From NCBI RefSeq assembly GCF_000423665.1, contig NZ_KE384073.1, positions 307,220 to 371,219 of the forward strand: a DNA stretch of 64,000 nucleotides, read 5' to 3'. Below, one piece after another: positions 52,666 to 61,686 of the stretch. A program made the position numbers and the translations under genes. Source of the stretch: Solirubrobacter soli DSM 22325 (lineage in GTDB: Bacteria; Actinomycetota; Thermoleophilia; Solirubrobacterales; Solirubrobacteraceae). The notes below the pieces were generated by a model, which worked only from the letters and a program-made list of their open reading frames with translations, did not search any database and was not told the DNA's origin. Within the stretch, counting starts at the first letter, position 1. Each line of letters begins with the position of its first letter.

Positions 52666-53550
52666 TCAGTAGGCGGTCGTGGGGGAGCGGTGTCGGGGAT
52701 GCGCCTTGTAGCGGGATTGTGCTCCACGTGTCCAGAGGACCCAGTCGAGGTCGGCGGCGGTGGTGGGGTGCGGGTGCGCCTGGACGAGCAGTTCGACGGC
52801 GTGCAGGGCGACGGCGCGGATCTCGACCTCTTCCCGCGATCCGTGCTCGAGCAGGATTCCCTCGTCGATGCGGCGTGTCAGGTCGGGGTCGAACATCAGG
52901 ACGCCGTCGATGCGCAGCACGTGGGGGACGAGGTTGTCGGCGAACAGCGTCAGGCGCTCGCGGCCTTCGGTCGGGCCCAGCCGCGTCAGGGCCAGGTCGC
53001 CGGCGACGATCTGGGCGCGCTTGAAGAAGGGGACGTCGCCGCTGGGGTAGGGGGAGACGTCGAACCAGGTCGGCCACGTGGAGAGCGTCGTGGCGAGGGC
53101 CTCGACGGTCTCGTGGGCGCGCGCGAAGGCGAGGAAGCTCGAGTCGATGCGTTCGCCCAGCTCGTTGAGGTGACGCGTGAAGTGGCCCATCAGCGGGTGC
53201 TCGGGGTCCTGGCCGAAGGTGTCGGCGACCTGTCGGCGGGTGAGCTGCCGGAGCTGCGCGGCCGTCCACGGGCCGCGGCGGCGTAGCGCGGCCTCCATCG
53301 TCCGGAAGCCGCTCAGGCCCTCGGGTTTGCGGATCGTGGGGAACCAGCCGCTGCCGAAGTTGATCGCGTTCAGTTGGAGGCTGAAGGCGGCGCGTGTCTC
53401 GTCGTCGGCGCCCTCGAGGTCCGGCGTGGGCGGGGACTCGGCCGGGAGCGCGTGGGCGTAGGCGTCGATGGTGTCGTGCTCGATGCGGACGCTCGTCGCC
53501 TCGGCGGCCACACGGGCCGCGGCGGCGCGGATGTCGTCCGTGAGCGTCAC
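52666..53550 (-). CDS. queuosine salvage protein-like (DUF2419 / Qng1 family)
   Basis: 294 residues from GTG at 53550. The family features are visible: LQLNAINFGSGWFPTIRKPE, VPFFKRAQIVAGDLALTRLG, LTLFADNLVPHVLRIDGVLM, REEVEIRAVALHAVELLVQA and the terminal HRSPTTAY, corresponding to the H-R-T-R-T-I-Y-Y end of known members. Eukaryotic Qng1 is a queuosine-5'-phosphate nucleosidase for salvage of the tRNA base queuine; bacterial homologues are less studied. No tgt or queC-F genes are in view. The longer open frame upstream covers the pcrA start region and is not used. Confidence 0.7.
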   Translation of the reverse strand: MTLTDDIRAAAARVAAEATSVRIEHDTIDAYAHALPAESPPTPDLEGADDETRAAFSLQLNAINFGSGWFPTIRKPEGLSGFRTMEAALRRRGPWTAAQLRQLTRRQVADTFGQDPEHPLMGHFTRHLNELGERIDSSFLAFARAHETVEALATTLSTWPTWFDVSPYPSGDVPFFKRAQIVAGDLALTRLGPTEGRERLTLFADNLVPHVLRIDGVLMFDPDLTRRIDEGILLEHGSREEVEIRAVALHAVELLVQAHPHPTTAADLDWVLWTRGAQSRYKAHPRHRSPTTAY

Positions 53551-53601
53551 GTGCGCGGACCCTACTTCAGCCGCGAACGGATGTTCGTCCACCCGGGGCG
53601 C

Positions 53602-53607
53602 TAGCGT
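53602..53607 (+). promoter_or_regulatory. -10-like box TAGCGT for pcrA
   Basis: TAGCGT ends 10 bases before the GTG at 53618; short-leader arrangement. Confidence 0.35.
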
Positions 53608-53617
53608 GCTTGGTGCC

Positions 53618-55807
53618 GTGCCGACCGACGCTGCCATCGACGCCCTGCTGGAGGGCCTGAACCCGCCGCAGCGGGACGCCGTGGTCCACGGCGAAGGCCC
53701 GCTGCTGATCCTCGCCGGAGCCGGGTCGGGCAAGACCCGCGTGCTCACCCACCGGATCGCGTACCTGCTGCGCACCGGCCAGGCCAAGCCGAGCGAGATC
53801 CTCGCCATCACCTTCACCAACAAGGCCGCCGCCGAGATGCGCGAGCGGGTCGAGCTGCTCGTCGGCCGCGCGACGCGCGCGATGTGGGTGATGACCTTCC
53901 ACGCCGCCTGCGCGCGGATGCTGCGCTCCGACGCGCACCGGTTGGGCTACACCCGCCAGTTCACGATCTACGACTCCGCCGATCAGCGCCGCCTCATAAA
54001 GAAATGCCTTGACGATCTGGACGTCGACGTCAAGCGCTTCACGCCGCGCGCGATGCAGACCCAGATCTCCGACGCCAAGAACAAGCTCCGCTCCCCTGAG
54101 GACTACCGCCAACTCGTCGGCTCCTTCTTTGAGCAGACCGTCGCCGACGTCTACGAGCAGTACGAGCGCGAGCTCCACCGTGCCAACGCGATGGACTTCG
54201 ACGACCTGTTGGTCCGGTCGGTGAACCTGCTGGAGCTCTTCCAGGAGGTGCGCGACCGCTACTCCTCCGCCTTCCGCTGGGTGATGGTCGACGAGTACCA
54301 GGACACCAACCACGTCCAGTACCGCTGGCTTCAGCTGTTGACGTCGGAGCACCGGAACCTGGCGGTGGTGGGCGACGACGCGCAGTCGATCTACGGGTTC
54401 CGCGGCGCGGACATCAAGAACATCCTCAACTTCACCGACGACTATCCCGACGCGCACGTCGTCAAGCTCGAGCAGAACTACCGGTCGACGCAGACGATCC
54501 TCGACGCGGCGAACGCGGTGATCTCCAACAACCGCGGGCAGATGGCCAAGCACCTGTGGACGGACGTGGGGGAGGGGGACCCGGTCCGCGTGCGCGAGAT
54601 GGCCGACGAGCACGCCGAGGCGCGGTTCGTCACCGCGGAGGTCAACCGGCTCGTGGACGAGGGCGTCTCGCGGGCGGAGATCGCGATCTTCTACCGCACC
54701 AACGCGCAGTCGCGGGTGCTGGAGGACATGCTCGTGCGGGCCGCGATCGGCTACCAGGTGATCGGCGGGACGAAGTTCTACGAGCGGGCGGAGATCAAGG
54801 ACGCGGTGCAGTACCTGACGTTCCTGGTCAACCCGCAGGACGGCACGGCGTTCACGCGGATCGCGAACTCACCGCGGCGCGGGTTGGGGCAGACGTCGAT
54901 GTCGCGGGTGCTCGCGCATGCCGCCGCGATGGGGATCAGCGTGTGGGACGCGGCGGTCGACGACATCCCAGGCCTGGCGACGGCGGCGCGCAAGTCGCTC
55001 GAGCGGTTCATGTCGACGATGACGCGGCTGCGCGAGCGGGCGGAGGCCGGCGCGCCGGTGGCGCAGGTGCTGGCTGAGACGCTCGAGGAGTCCGGCTACA
55101 AGGAGGCGCTCGAGGCCGAGCGCACGATCGAGGCCCAGGGCCGGCTGGAGAACCTCGAGGAGCTCGTGCGGGTGACGCAGGAGTACGACGCCAACAATCC
55201 CGAGGGCAACCTCGGCGAGTTCCTGCAGCAGATCGCGCTGCTCGCCGACGCGGACACGATCCGCGACGACGAGGGCCTCGTGACGCTGATGACCCTGCAC
55301 AACGCCAAGGGCCTCGAGTTCCCGATCGTCTTCATCATCGGCATGGAGGACGGGACGTTCCCGCACTCGCGCTCGATCGAGGAGGGCAACATCGACGAGG
55401 AGCGCCGGCTCGCCTACGTCGGCCTCACGCGGGCGATGCGCGACCTGACCCTGACGTACGCACGCCGCCGCGGCGCGTTCGGGGGCAGCATGGGCGGCCC
55501 GACGATCCGCTCGCGCTTCCTCGACGAGATCCCGCGCGAGCTCACCGACCAGAAGCAGCGGATCGCGGCCGGCTACCCGGCCCCGGGCCGCGTCGCGAGC
55601 TGGGCGGGCGCCGCCGCGGCGAGCGCCGAGGCCGCGCCTGAGACCGGCGACTCGGTCTTCCGGGTGGGCGAGGACGTCATCCACGCCAAGCTCGGCGAGG
55701 GCGTCGTCATCGGCCTCGAGCCGGGCGGGATCGCCGTCGTGCGCTTCGCCGCCGACGGCTCCGAGCGCAAGATGATGACGGACTACGCGCCGCTCAAGCG
55801 CCGCTGA
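53618..55807 (+). CDS. pcrA: UvrD/PcrA-type ATP-dependent DNA helicase
   Basis: 729 residues from GTG at 53618. SF1A helicase motifs in order: GLNPPQRDAVVHGEGPLLIL (Q motif), AGAGSGKTRVLTHR (Walker A), TFTNKAAAEM (Ia), VDEYQDTN (II), VGDDAQSIYGFRGAD (III), LEQNYRST (IV), MTLHNAKGLEFPIVF (V), AYVGLTRAM (VI). A C-terminal Tudor-like end (VIHAKLGEGVVIGLEPGGIA) is typical of PcrA and binds RNA polymerase in other species. It functions in nucleotide-excision repair and removal of stalled complexes. The N-terminal extension of the open frame overlaps a divergent gene and is not used. Confidence 0.94.
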   Translation: MPTDAAIDALLEGLNPPQRDAVVHGEGPLLILAGAGSGKTRVLTHRIAYLLRTGQAKPSEILAITFTNKAAAEMRERVELLVGRATRAMWVMTFHAACARMLRSDAHRLGYTRQFTIYDSADQRRLIKKCLDDLDVDVKRFTPRAMQTQISDAKNKLRSPEDYRQLVGSFFEQTVADVYEQYERELHRANAMDFDDLLVRSVNLLELFQEVRDRYSSAFRWVMVDEYQDTNHVQYRWLQLLTSEHRNLAVVGDDAQSIYGFRGADIKNILNFTDDYPDAHVVKLEQNYRSTQTILDAANAVISNNRGQMAKHLWTDVGEGDPVRVREMADEHAEARFVTAEVNRLVDEGVSRAEIAIFYRTNAQSRVLEDMLVRAAIGYQVIGGTKFYERAEIKDAVQYLTFLVNPQDGTAFTRIANSPRRGLGQTSMSRVLAHAAAMGISVWDAAVDDIPGLATAARKSLERFMSTMTRLRERAEAGAPVAQVLAETLEESGYKEALEAERTIEAQGRLENLEELVRVTQEYDANNPEGNLGEFLQQIALLADADTIRDDEGLVTLMTLHNAKGLEFPIVFIIGMEDGTFPHSRSIEEGNIDEERRLAYVGLTRAMRDLTLTYARRRGAFGGSMGGPTIRSRFLDEIPRELTDQKQRIAAGYPAPGRVASWAGAAAASAEAAPETGDSVFRVGEDVIHAKLGEGVVIGLEPGGIAVVRFAADGSERKMMTDYAPLKRR

Positions 55808-55914
55808 CGCGCGGCGCACGCGGCGCTGCGCGGCATCCGTAGGGCCCGGCTCGCGCAGCCTGCGCGGCCGGCTGCCCGCTGTCGTCCTTCACTCTCCCTG
55901 TTCGGTAAGAATCT

Positions 55915-56044
55915 GCTTAACCCGATGTCAATAGAGGATCAATTCACATGAGAACGTGAGAATTCGGCGAAAATCTCATTGAAGATTCCCTATCCGTCGA
56001 TAGTCTTTGAGAACAGTTTTCATGAACGTGGAGGAGACACACAG
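55915..56044 (+). promoter_or_regulatory. xyl operon regulatory region
   Basis: Markedly AT-richer than the surroundings. TTGAAG (55979-55984), 16 bases, TAGTCT (56001-56006) form a sigma-70-like promoter. TGAGAA occurs three times, at 55949, 55957 and 56008; the last one lies in the near-palindrome TGAGAAC-A-GTTTTCA just past the -10, a good operator position for the ROK repressor encoded at 60416. GGAGGAGA (about 56030) is the xylA ribosome site. Confidence 0.55.
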
Positions 56045-57226
56045 ATGACGCACACGGCCCCGGCGACCACCCCTTCAAGCGGGGCGCCGAAGCAGCGGCA
56101 TCGCTTCACGTTCGGCCTCTGGACCGTCGGCAATCCGGGACGCGATCCCTTCGGCGGGCCCACCCGCGCGGTCGTCGATCCCGTCGACTCCGTCCACAAG
56201 CTCGCCGAGCTCGGGGCGTGGGGCGTGAGCCTCCATGACGACGACCTGATCCCGTGGGGCGTCGCACCCGCGGAGCGCGACCGGATCGTCGCGCGCTTCA
56301 AGCAGGCGCTCGACGACACCGGCCTCGGCGTCGGCATGGCCACCACCAACCTGTTCGGGCACGCCGCGTTCAAGGACGGCGCCTTCACCTCCAACGACCG
56401 CCGCGTCCGCCGCGCCGCGATCGGCAAGGCGATGAACTTCATCGACGTCGCCGCCGAGCTGGGCGCCGAGGTCTACGTCTTCTGGGGCGGCCGCGAGGGC
56501 ACCGAGGCCGGTGTGGCCAAGGACCCGCGCCACGCGCTCGACCGCTACCGCGAGGCGATCGACGTGCTGAGCGACTACGTCGTCGACAACAGCTACGACC
56601 TCAAGTTCGCGATCGAGCCCAAGCCGAACGAGCCGCGCGGTGACATCTTCCTGCCGACCGTCGGCCACGCGCTGCACTTCGTGGAGACGCTCAAGCGCCC
56701 CGAGATGGTCGGCGTGAACCCCGAGGTCGCGCACGAGACGATGGCCGGCCTGAGCTTCCATCACGCCGTCGGCCAGGCGCTGTGGGTGGACAAGCTGTTC
56801 CACATCGACCTCAATGCGCAGCGGATCGGCCGCTACGACCAGGACTTCCGCTTCGGCGCGGAGGACCTGAAGGAGACTTTCCTGCTCGTGCGCCTGCTCG
56901 AGCGCGCCGGTTACGGCGGCCCGCTCGCGTTCGACGCGCACGCCTATCGCAACGAGAACGCCGACGGGGTCTGGGACTTCGTCCGCGGTTGCATGACCAC
57001 CTACACGACCCTGGCCGACAAGGCCGCGCATTTCGACGCGCTGCCCGAGGTCCAGGAGGCCCTGGAGGCCGCCTCGACGCCCGAGCTCGCGCTCGCCTCC
57101 GTCGACGGCGATGAGGCGCAGGCGCTCAAGGACGAGGCCTGGGCTCTCGACGCGCTCGCCGAGCGCGGCTATTTCAACGAGCGCCTCGACCAGTTGCTGG
57201 TCGACGTGCTGCTGGGCGTGCGCTAG
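56045..57226 (+). CDS. xylA: xylose isomerase (class I, Streptomyces type)
   Basis: 393 residues from ATG at 56045, after GGAGGAGA. It converts D-xylose to D-xylulose. FTFGLWTVGNPGRDPFG is the typical N-terminus, GVSLHDDDLIPWG holds the catalytic His, VYVFWGGREGTE and FAIEPKPNEPRGDI the first metal Glu and lysine, GVNPEVAHETMAG the second metal site, and HIDLNAQRIGRYDQDFRFG the third. C-terminal arm for tetramer formation present. Head of the xylA-F-G-H operon. The open frame upstream (from 55979) runs through the promoter and is not used. No xylulokinase gene is in the window. Confidence 0.96.
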   Translation: MTHTAPATTPSSGAPKQRHRFTFGLWTVGNPGRDPFGGPTRAVVDPVDSVHKLAELGAWGVSLHDDDLIPWGVAPAERDRIVARFKQALDDTGLGVGMATTNLFGHAAFKDGAFTSNDRRVRRAAIGKAMNFIDVAAELGAEVYVFWGGREGTEAGVAKDPRHALDRYREAIDVLSDYVVDNSYDLKFAIEPKPNEPRGDIFLPTVGHALHFVETLKRPEMVGVNPEVAHETMAGLSFHHAVGQALWVDKLFHIDLNAQRIGRYDQDFRFGAEDLKETFLLVRLLERAGYGGPLAFDAHAYRNENADGVWDFVRGCMTTYTTLADKAAHFDALPEVQEALEAASTPELALASVDGDEAQALKDEAWALDALAERGYFNERLDQLLVDVLLGVR

Positions 57227-57268
57227 TCCGGCGCCGCTCTTCAAGAACCACCGGAGGACCCAAACCAA

Positions 57269-58384
57269 ATGTTGAAGCGAGTGTTGGCCGCTGGCGCGGC
57301 AGGCGCCCTCATGCTCGGAGTGGCGGCTTGTGGATCGGACAATTCGTCCTCGTCCTCAGGCGCCGCCAAGAGCACGAGCACGCCGGCCTCCAAGGCTTAT
57401 GTCGGCGTGATCCTGCCCGACACCCAGTCATCGGCCCGCTGGGAGAACGCGGACCGCCCGTTCCTCGCCAAGGCCTTCCAGGCCGCCGGCGTGAAGTCGG
57501 ACATCCAGAACGCCAACGGCGACAAGGCGAAGTTCGCGACGATCGCCGACCAGATGCTCAACGAGGGCGTCAACGCGTTGATGATCGTCAACCTGGACTC
57601 GCCGTCCGCGGCGGCCGTCATCAGCAAGGCCCACCAGCAGGGCGTCCCGGTCATCGACTACGACCGGCTGACGCTCGGCGGCGGCGCCGACTACTACGTC
57701 TCGTTCGACAACGTCGCCGTCGGCAAGGCGCAGGGCGAAGGCCTCGTGAAGTGCATGCAGGCCGAGGGCAACAAGTCCGGTCCCGTGGCGCTCCTGAACG
57801 GCTCGCCGACCGACAACAATGCGACCCTGTTCAAGCAGGGGTACGAGGCGGCGATCAAGGGCGCGGGCTACACGATCGCGGCCGATCAGTCCGTCCCGGA
57901 TTGGGACAACACCAAGGCCGGCACGATCTTCGAGCAGATGTTCACGAAGGCCAACGGCAAGTTCGTCGGCGTGGACTCCGCCAATGACGGCCTCGGCGGC
58001 GCGGTCGCCGCCGTGCTCAAGCGCAACGGCGACACCAAGACGATCCCGACCACCGGCCAGGACGCGACCGACGAAGGTCTGCAGCGCGTGCTGCTGGGCT
58101 CGCAGTGCATGACGGTCTACAAGGCCGTCAACAAGGAGGCCGACGCGGCGTCCAAGCTCGCGATCGACCTGGCGAAGGGCGACAAGGCCGCGGCCGCCGC
58201 TGCCGCGACCGGCGAGGTCGAGGACACCACGACCCACAAGCAGGTCAAGAGCGTGCTCCTGCAGCCGCAGGCGATCTTCCAAGACAGCGTCAAGGACGTC
58301 GTCAATGACGGCTTCACCACCGCCGACAAGATCTGCACCACGGCGGCCTTGAAGGCGGCCTGCACCAAGTACGGCGTGGCATGA
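57269..58384 (+). CDS. xylF: xylose ABC transporter substrate-binding lipoprotein
   Basis: 371 residues. Lipoprotein signal MLKRVLAAGAAGALMLGVAA with C21 (VAAC lipobox), a Ser-rich linker, then a periplasmic-binding-protein type 1 fold for sugars: VGVILPDTQSSARWENADRP, AVISKAHQQGVPVIDYDRL, LNGSPTDNNATLFKQGYEAA and TGQDATDEGLQRVLLGSQCM, the pattern of XylF/ChvE. GGAGGA lies upstream. Coupled to xylG by ATGA. Confidence 0.93.
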   Translation: MLKRVLAAGAAGALMLGVAACGSDNSSSSSGAAKSTSTPASKAYVGVILPDTQSSARWENADRPFLAKAFQAAGVKSDIQNANGDKAKFATIADQMLNEGVNALMIVNLDSPSAAAVISKAHQQGVPVIDYDRLTLGGGADYYVSFDNVAVGKAQGEGLVKCMQAEGNKSGPVALLNGSPTDNNATLFKQGYEAAIKGAGYTIAADQSVPDWDNTKAGTIFEQMFTKANGKFVGVDSANDGLGGAVAAVLKRNGDTKTIPTTGQDATDEGLQRVLLGSQCMTVYKAVNKEADAASKLAIDLAKGDKAAAAAAATGEVEDTTTHKQVKSVLLQPQAIFQDSVKDVVNDGFTTADKICTTAALKAACTKYGVA

Positions 58385-59151
58385 CACCGCTCCTCTCCCT
58401 CCGAGGCGTCAACAAGAGCTTCGGCGCCGTTCACGTGCTGCATGACGTCGACTTCGACGTCATGGCCGGCCGCGTGACCGCGCTCGTGGGGGACAACGGG
58501 GCCGGCAAGAGCACCCTGATCAAGGGCATCGCGGGCATCAACGCGTTCGACGACGGTCAGCTCCTCTTCGAGGGCGAGCCGGTCACCGTGCACGGGCCCA
58601 AGGACGCCAATGCGCTCGGCATCGAGATCGTCTACCAGGACCTCGCGCTGAGCGACAACCTCGACGTCGTCAACAACATGTTCCTCGGGCGTGAGCTGAA
58701 GTCCGGGCTCACGCTCAACGAGACCGAGATGGAGAAGCGGGCGGCCGAGACGCTCAAAGGGCTGTCGGTGCGCACGCTGCACTCGCTGCGCCAGAGCGTG
58801 TCATCGCTGTCGGGCGGGCAACGCCAGACGGTGGCGATCGCCCGCGCGGTGCTGTGGAACTCCAAGCTCGTGATCCTCGACGAGCCGACCGCGGCGCTCG
58901 GCGTCGCCCAGACCGAGCAGGTGCTCAACCTGGTGCGCCGGCTGGCCGATCGCGGCCTCGGTGTCGTGCTGATCACGCACAACATGAACGACGTGTTCCG
59001 CGTCGCCGATGACATCGCCTGCCTGTACCTCGGGCGGATGGTCGCGCAGGTCAAGGCGGCCGATGTCACCAACACCCAGGTGGTCGAGCTGATCACGGCC
59101 GGCCGCTCGGGCGAGCTCGGGCTGCGGCCCGAACTGGCGGCGGCCGCATGA
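58381..59151 (+). CDS. xylG: xylose ABC transporter ATP-binding protein (single-domain)
   Basis: 256 residues with one ABC domain: Walker A GDNGAGKSTLIKG, signature SSLSGGQRQTVAIARAV, Walker B VILDEPTAALGV, H-loop in LITHNMND. Classical XylG and other CUT2 ATPases carry two fused ABC domains (about 500 residues); here a single-domain protein must dimerise, as in FrcA-like systems. GLNNVVNNMFLGREL-like region (VVNNMFLGREL) typical of sugar importers. Overlaps xylF and xylH by 4 bases each. Confidence 0.93.
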   Translation: MTPLLSLRGVNKSFGAVHVLHDVDFDVMAGRVTALVGDNGAGKSTLIKGIAGINAFDDGQLLFEGEPVTVHGPKDANALGIEIVYQDLALSDNLDVVNNMFLGRELKSGLTLNETEMEKRAAETLKGLSVRTLHSLRQSVSSLSGGQRQTVAIARAVLWNSKLVILDEPTAALGVAQTEQVLNLVRRLADRGLGVVLITHNMNDVFRVADDIACLYLGRMVAQVKAADVTNTQVVELITAGRSGELGLRPELAAAA

Positions 59152-60419
59152 CCGCCACCCACGCAGACCCCCCGGTCTCGCAGTTCGAGGTCGAGACCAC
59201 GCCCGGCGAGACCGGCATCGGCGAGGCCGCGGGCGCGTACTGGGAGCGCATCAAGGGCGGCGACCTCGGCGCGCTGCCCGCCGTCATCGGCGCGGTCATC
59301 CTGGTGATCGTGTTCGGCGTCCTGCAGCCGGACTCGTTCCTGACCGAGCAGAACTTCGCCAACCTGCTCAACCAGGGCGCGGCGATCATCGTGCTCGCGA
59401 TGGGGCTCGTGTTCGTCCTGCTGCTGGGCGAGATCGACCTGTCGGCCGGCTTCACCGCCGGCACCGGCGCGGCGATCCTCGGTGTGACATTGACCGAGCA
59501 CAACTGGGCCTGGCCGCTGGCGGTCCTCGTCGCACTGGCGGCGGGCGTGGCGATCGGCTTCACGATCGCGCTGCTCGTGGCGCGGCTGGGCATCCCGTCG
59601 TTCGTCGTGTCGCTGGCCTACTTCCTCGGCCTGCAGGGCGCGATGTTGTTGATCATCGGCGAGGGCGGGACGATCCCCATCCAGTCGCAGGCGATCCTCG
59701 ACCTCATGAACAAGAACATGCCGGTCGCCGTCGGCTGGCTGTTCGCGGTGCTGGTGATCGCGGGGTTCGCGCTCGCCACCTTCCTGGCGATCCAGCGGCG
59801 GCGCCGGGCCGGGTTGCCGGCGCAGTCGCTGTCGGTCTGGGTGGCCAAGGTGGCCGGGCTGGCCGTCGTCGTGCTCGCGGCGGCCTTCCTGCTCAACCAG
59901 GAGCGCCAGCGGGCGGGCGCGCCGATCGTCATCCAGGGCGTCCCGTGGGTCGTCCCGGTGGTGACGGTGCTGTTCGTCGCCTTGACGTTCCTGCTCACCC
60001 GGACCGGGTTCGGCCGCCACGTCTACGCCGTCGGCGGCAACGCCGAGGCGGCGCGGCGAGCCGGCATCGACGTGCCGAACATCAAGACGATCTGCTTCAT
60101 CCTCGGCTCGACGCTGGCGGTCGTGGCGGGCATCCTGCTCGCCTCGCGCGACAACTCGGTCTCGCCCACCACCGGCGGCGCGCAGACGCTGCTGTACGCG
60201 GTGGGTGCAGCCGTCATCGGCGGCACGTCGCTGTTCGGCGGGCGGGGCCGGGTCGTCGACGCGGTCACGGGCGGACTGGTCGTGGCGATCATCGCCAACG
60301 GCCTCCCGCTCGTGACCGAGAAGTCGGGCGTGCAGTTCATCATCAACGGCCTCGTGCTCCTGCTCGCGGCCTCCGTCGACGCGATCTCGCGGCGGCGCGC
60401 TGCGGCCACAGGGCGCTAA
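59148..60419 (+). CDS. xylH: xylose ABC transporter permease
   Basis: 423 residues, CUT2/BPD_transp_2 fold with about 10-12 membrane helices, e.g. LPAVIGAVILVIVFGVLQPD, AIIVLAMGLVFVLLLGEIDL and AGVAIGFTIALLVARLGIPS. The GEIDLSAGF loop and TRTGFGRHVYAVGGNAEAAR motif are hallmarks of the family. A longer loop region near 200-270 is typical of XylH. The stop overlaps the convergent ROK gene by 4 bases. Confidence 0.94.
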   Translation: MTATHADPPVSQFEVETTPGETGIGEAAGAYWERIKGGDLGALPAVIGAVILVIVFGVLQPDSFLTEQNFANLLNQGAAIIVLAMGLVFVLLLGEIDLSAGFTAGTGAAILGVTLTEHNWAWPLAVLVALAAGVAIGFTIALLVARLGIPSFVVSLAYFLGLQGAMLLIIGEGGTIPIQSQAILDLMNKNMPVAVGWLFAVLVIAGFALATFLAIQRRRRAGLPAQSLSVWVAKVAGLAVVVLAAAFLLNQERQRAGAPIVIQGVPWVVPVVTVLFVALTFLLTRTGFGRHVYAVGGNAEAARRAGIDVPNIKTICFILGSTLAVVAGILLASRDNSVSPTTGGAQTLLYAVGAAVIGGTSLFGGRGRVVDAVTGGLVVAIIANGLPLVTEKSGVQFIINGLVLLLAASVDAISRRRAAATGR

Positions 60420-61591
60420 CTCAGGCGCTGGGCGAGGACCTGCGGGGACTCGCCCAGCACCATCGCGGCCGCGCCGAGCACCTCGGCGCGCTCGCCCAGC
60501 GTCCCGCGCACGATCTCGACCGCCGCTCCGGCGGGCGGGATCGCGTAGCGGCGGATGGCGGTGCGGATCGGGTCCAGCACGATGTCGCCGGTCGTGGCCA
60601 GGTCGCCGCCGACGACGATCAGCTTCGGGTTCAGGAGCGTGACGAGCGTCGCCAGCGCCTCGCCGATCAGCTCGCCGGCGTCGCCGATCGCCCGCTGGGC
60701 GCCGCGGTCACCGCCGCGGGCGAGGTCGAGCAACTCGGCGACGGTGACACCGGGGCCGAGCAGCCTCGCGACGGCGCTCGGGCTGGCGACCATCTCCAGG
60801 CAGCCGCGGTTGCCGCAGCGGCAGATCGGGCCGTCGCGCGAGACCCGCACGTGGCCGAGCTCGCCCGCGATCCCGCACGTGCCGCCGAACGCGCGCCCGG
60901 CGAGCACGAGTCCGAGCCCGATGCCCGCTGAGAGTCGCACGTAGGCCATCTCGTCGACGCCCTGGCCGGCGCCGAAGACGTGCTCGCCCAGCGCGCCGAG
61001 GTTGGCGTCGTTCTCGACCCGCACCGGCAGGCCGAGCCGCTGCTCCATCTCGGTCACGGGCTCGACGCCGCCCCAGGAGGGGAGGATGCCCTTGGCGAAG
61101 ACGCGGCCGGTCTCGCCGTCGACCGGCGCGGCGAGCGCCATCCCGGCGCCGATCACGTGGTCGCGGGTGACCTCGGCGCGCTCGAGCGTGCGCGCGACCA
61201 TGTCCTTGGCGAGGTCCATCGTCTCGTGCGGGGCGTGGTCGACGTCGATCGCCGAGAACTCGTCGCTGAGCAGCTCGCCGGAGAGGTCGCAGACGGCGAC
61301 CCGCAGGTGCTCGTGGCCCATGTCGACGCCGACCGCGAACGCCGCCCGCGGGACGAGTGTCATCAGCACGGGCGGGCGGCCGCCGCTCTGGCGCGGCGCG
61401 TCGTCCTCGTAGGGCTCGACGATCCCGGCCTTCTCGAGCTCCTCCATGAACGCCGACACGGTGGGTCGCGAGAGGCCGGTGATCTCGGCGATCGCCGACC
61501 GGCTCGAGCCCGGATGGCGGTAGAGCGCCTGGATCACGCGCAGGCGATTCGTCTGCCTCGCGTTGAACAGGTTCGTGTCCTCACCGGCCAT
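60416..61591 (-). CDS. xylR: ROK-family transcriptional repressor (XylR-like)
   Basis: 391 residues. N-terminal winged HTH (about 10-75: RLRVIQALYRHPGSSRSAIA; LSRPTVSAFMEELEKAGIV) and C-terminal ROK sugar-kinase-like domain (AVGVDMGHEHLRVAVCDL; VENDANLGALGEHVFGAG; zinc motif CRCGNRGCLE). The catalytic Asp of ROK kinases appears retained (END), but regulators of this type bind sugars without phosphorylating them. Convergent with xylH and likely to regulate the xyl operon; xylose relieving repression is the usual scheme (inference). Confidence 0.9.
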   Translation of the reverse strand: MAGEDTNLFNARQTNRLRVIQALYRHPGSSRSAIAEITGLSRPTVSAFMEELEKAGIVEPYEDDAPRQSGGRPPVLMTLVPRAAFAVGVDMGHEHLRVAVCDLSGELLSDEFSAIDVDHAPHETMDLAKDMVARTLERAEVTRDHVIGAGMALAAPVDGETGRVFAKGILPSWGGVEPVTEMEQRLGLPVRVENDANLGALGEHVFGAGQGVDEMAYVRLSAGIGLGLVLAGRAFGGTCGIAGELGHVRVSRDGPICRCGNRGCLEMVASPSAVARLLGPGVTVAELLDLARGGDRGAQRAIGDAGELIGEALATLVTLLNPKLIVVGGDLATTGDIVLDPIRTAIRRYAIPPAGAAVEIVRGTLGERAEVLGAAAMVLGESPQVLAQRLS

Positions 61592-61669
61592 GGGGCCTAA
61601 GCCTACGGTCCGAGAATCGAACCCGATCTTGTGGGGATAGCCGCATCCCCCGCGGACGGGGTGGGACCT

Positions 61670-61675
61670 AGCCTT
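61670..61675 (+). promoter_or_regulatory. -10-like box TAGCCT for the MFS gene
   Basis: TAGCCT ends 11 bases before the ATG at 61687. Short leader, no Shine-Dalgarno. Confidence 0.3.
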
Positions 61676-61686
61676 CGCGGAGTCCG

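Noticed and set aside
44529..53269. Long Arg/Ala/Gly-rich frames opposite lldP, the beta-helix, M14 and helicase-region genes
   Set aside because: Arg/Gly/Ala-rich composition without motifs, and full overlap with clear genes.
58381..59151. xylG as a truncated gene because it has one ABC domain
   Set aside because: Ends are normal, overlaps on both sides are intact, and single-domain CUT2 ATPases are known in Actinomycetota.
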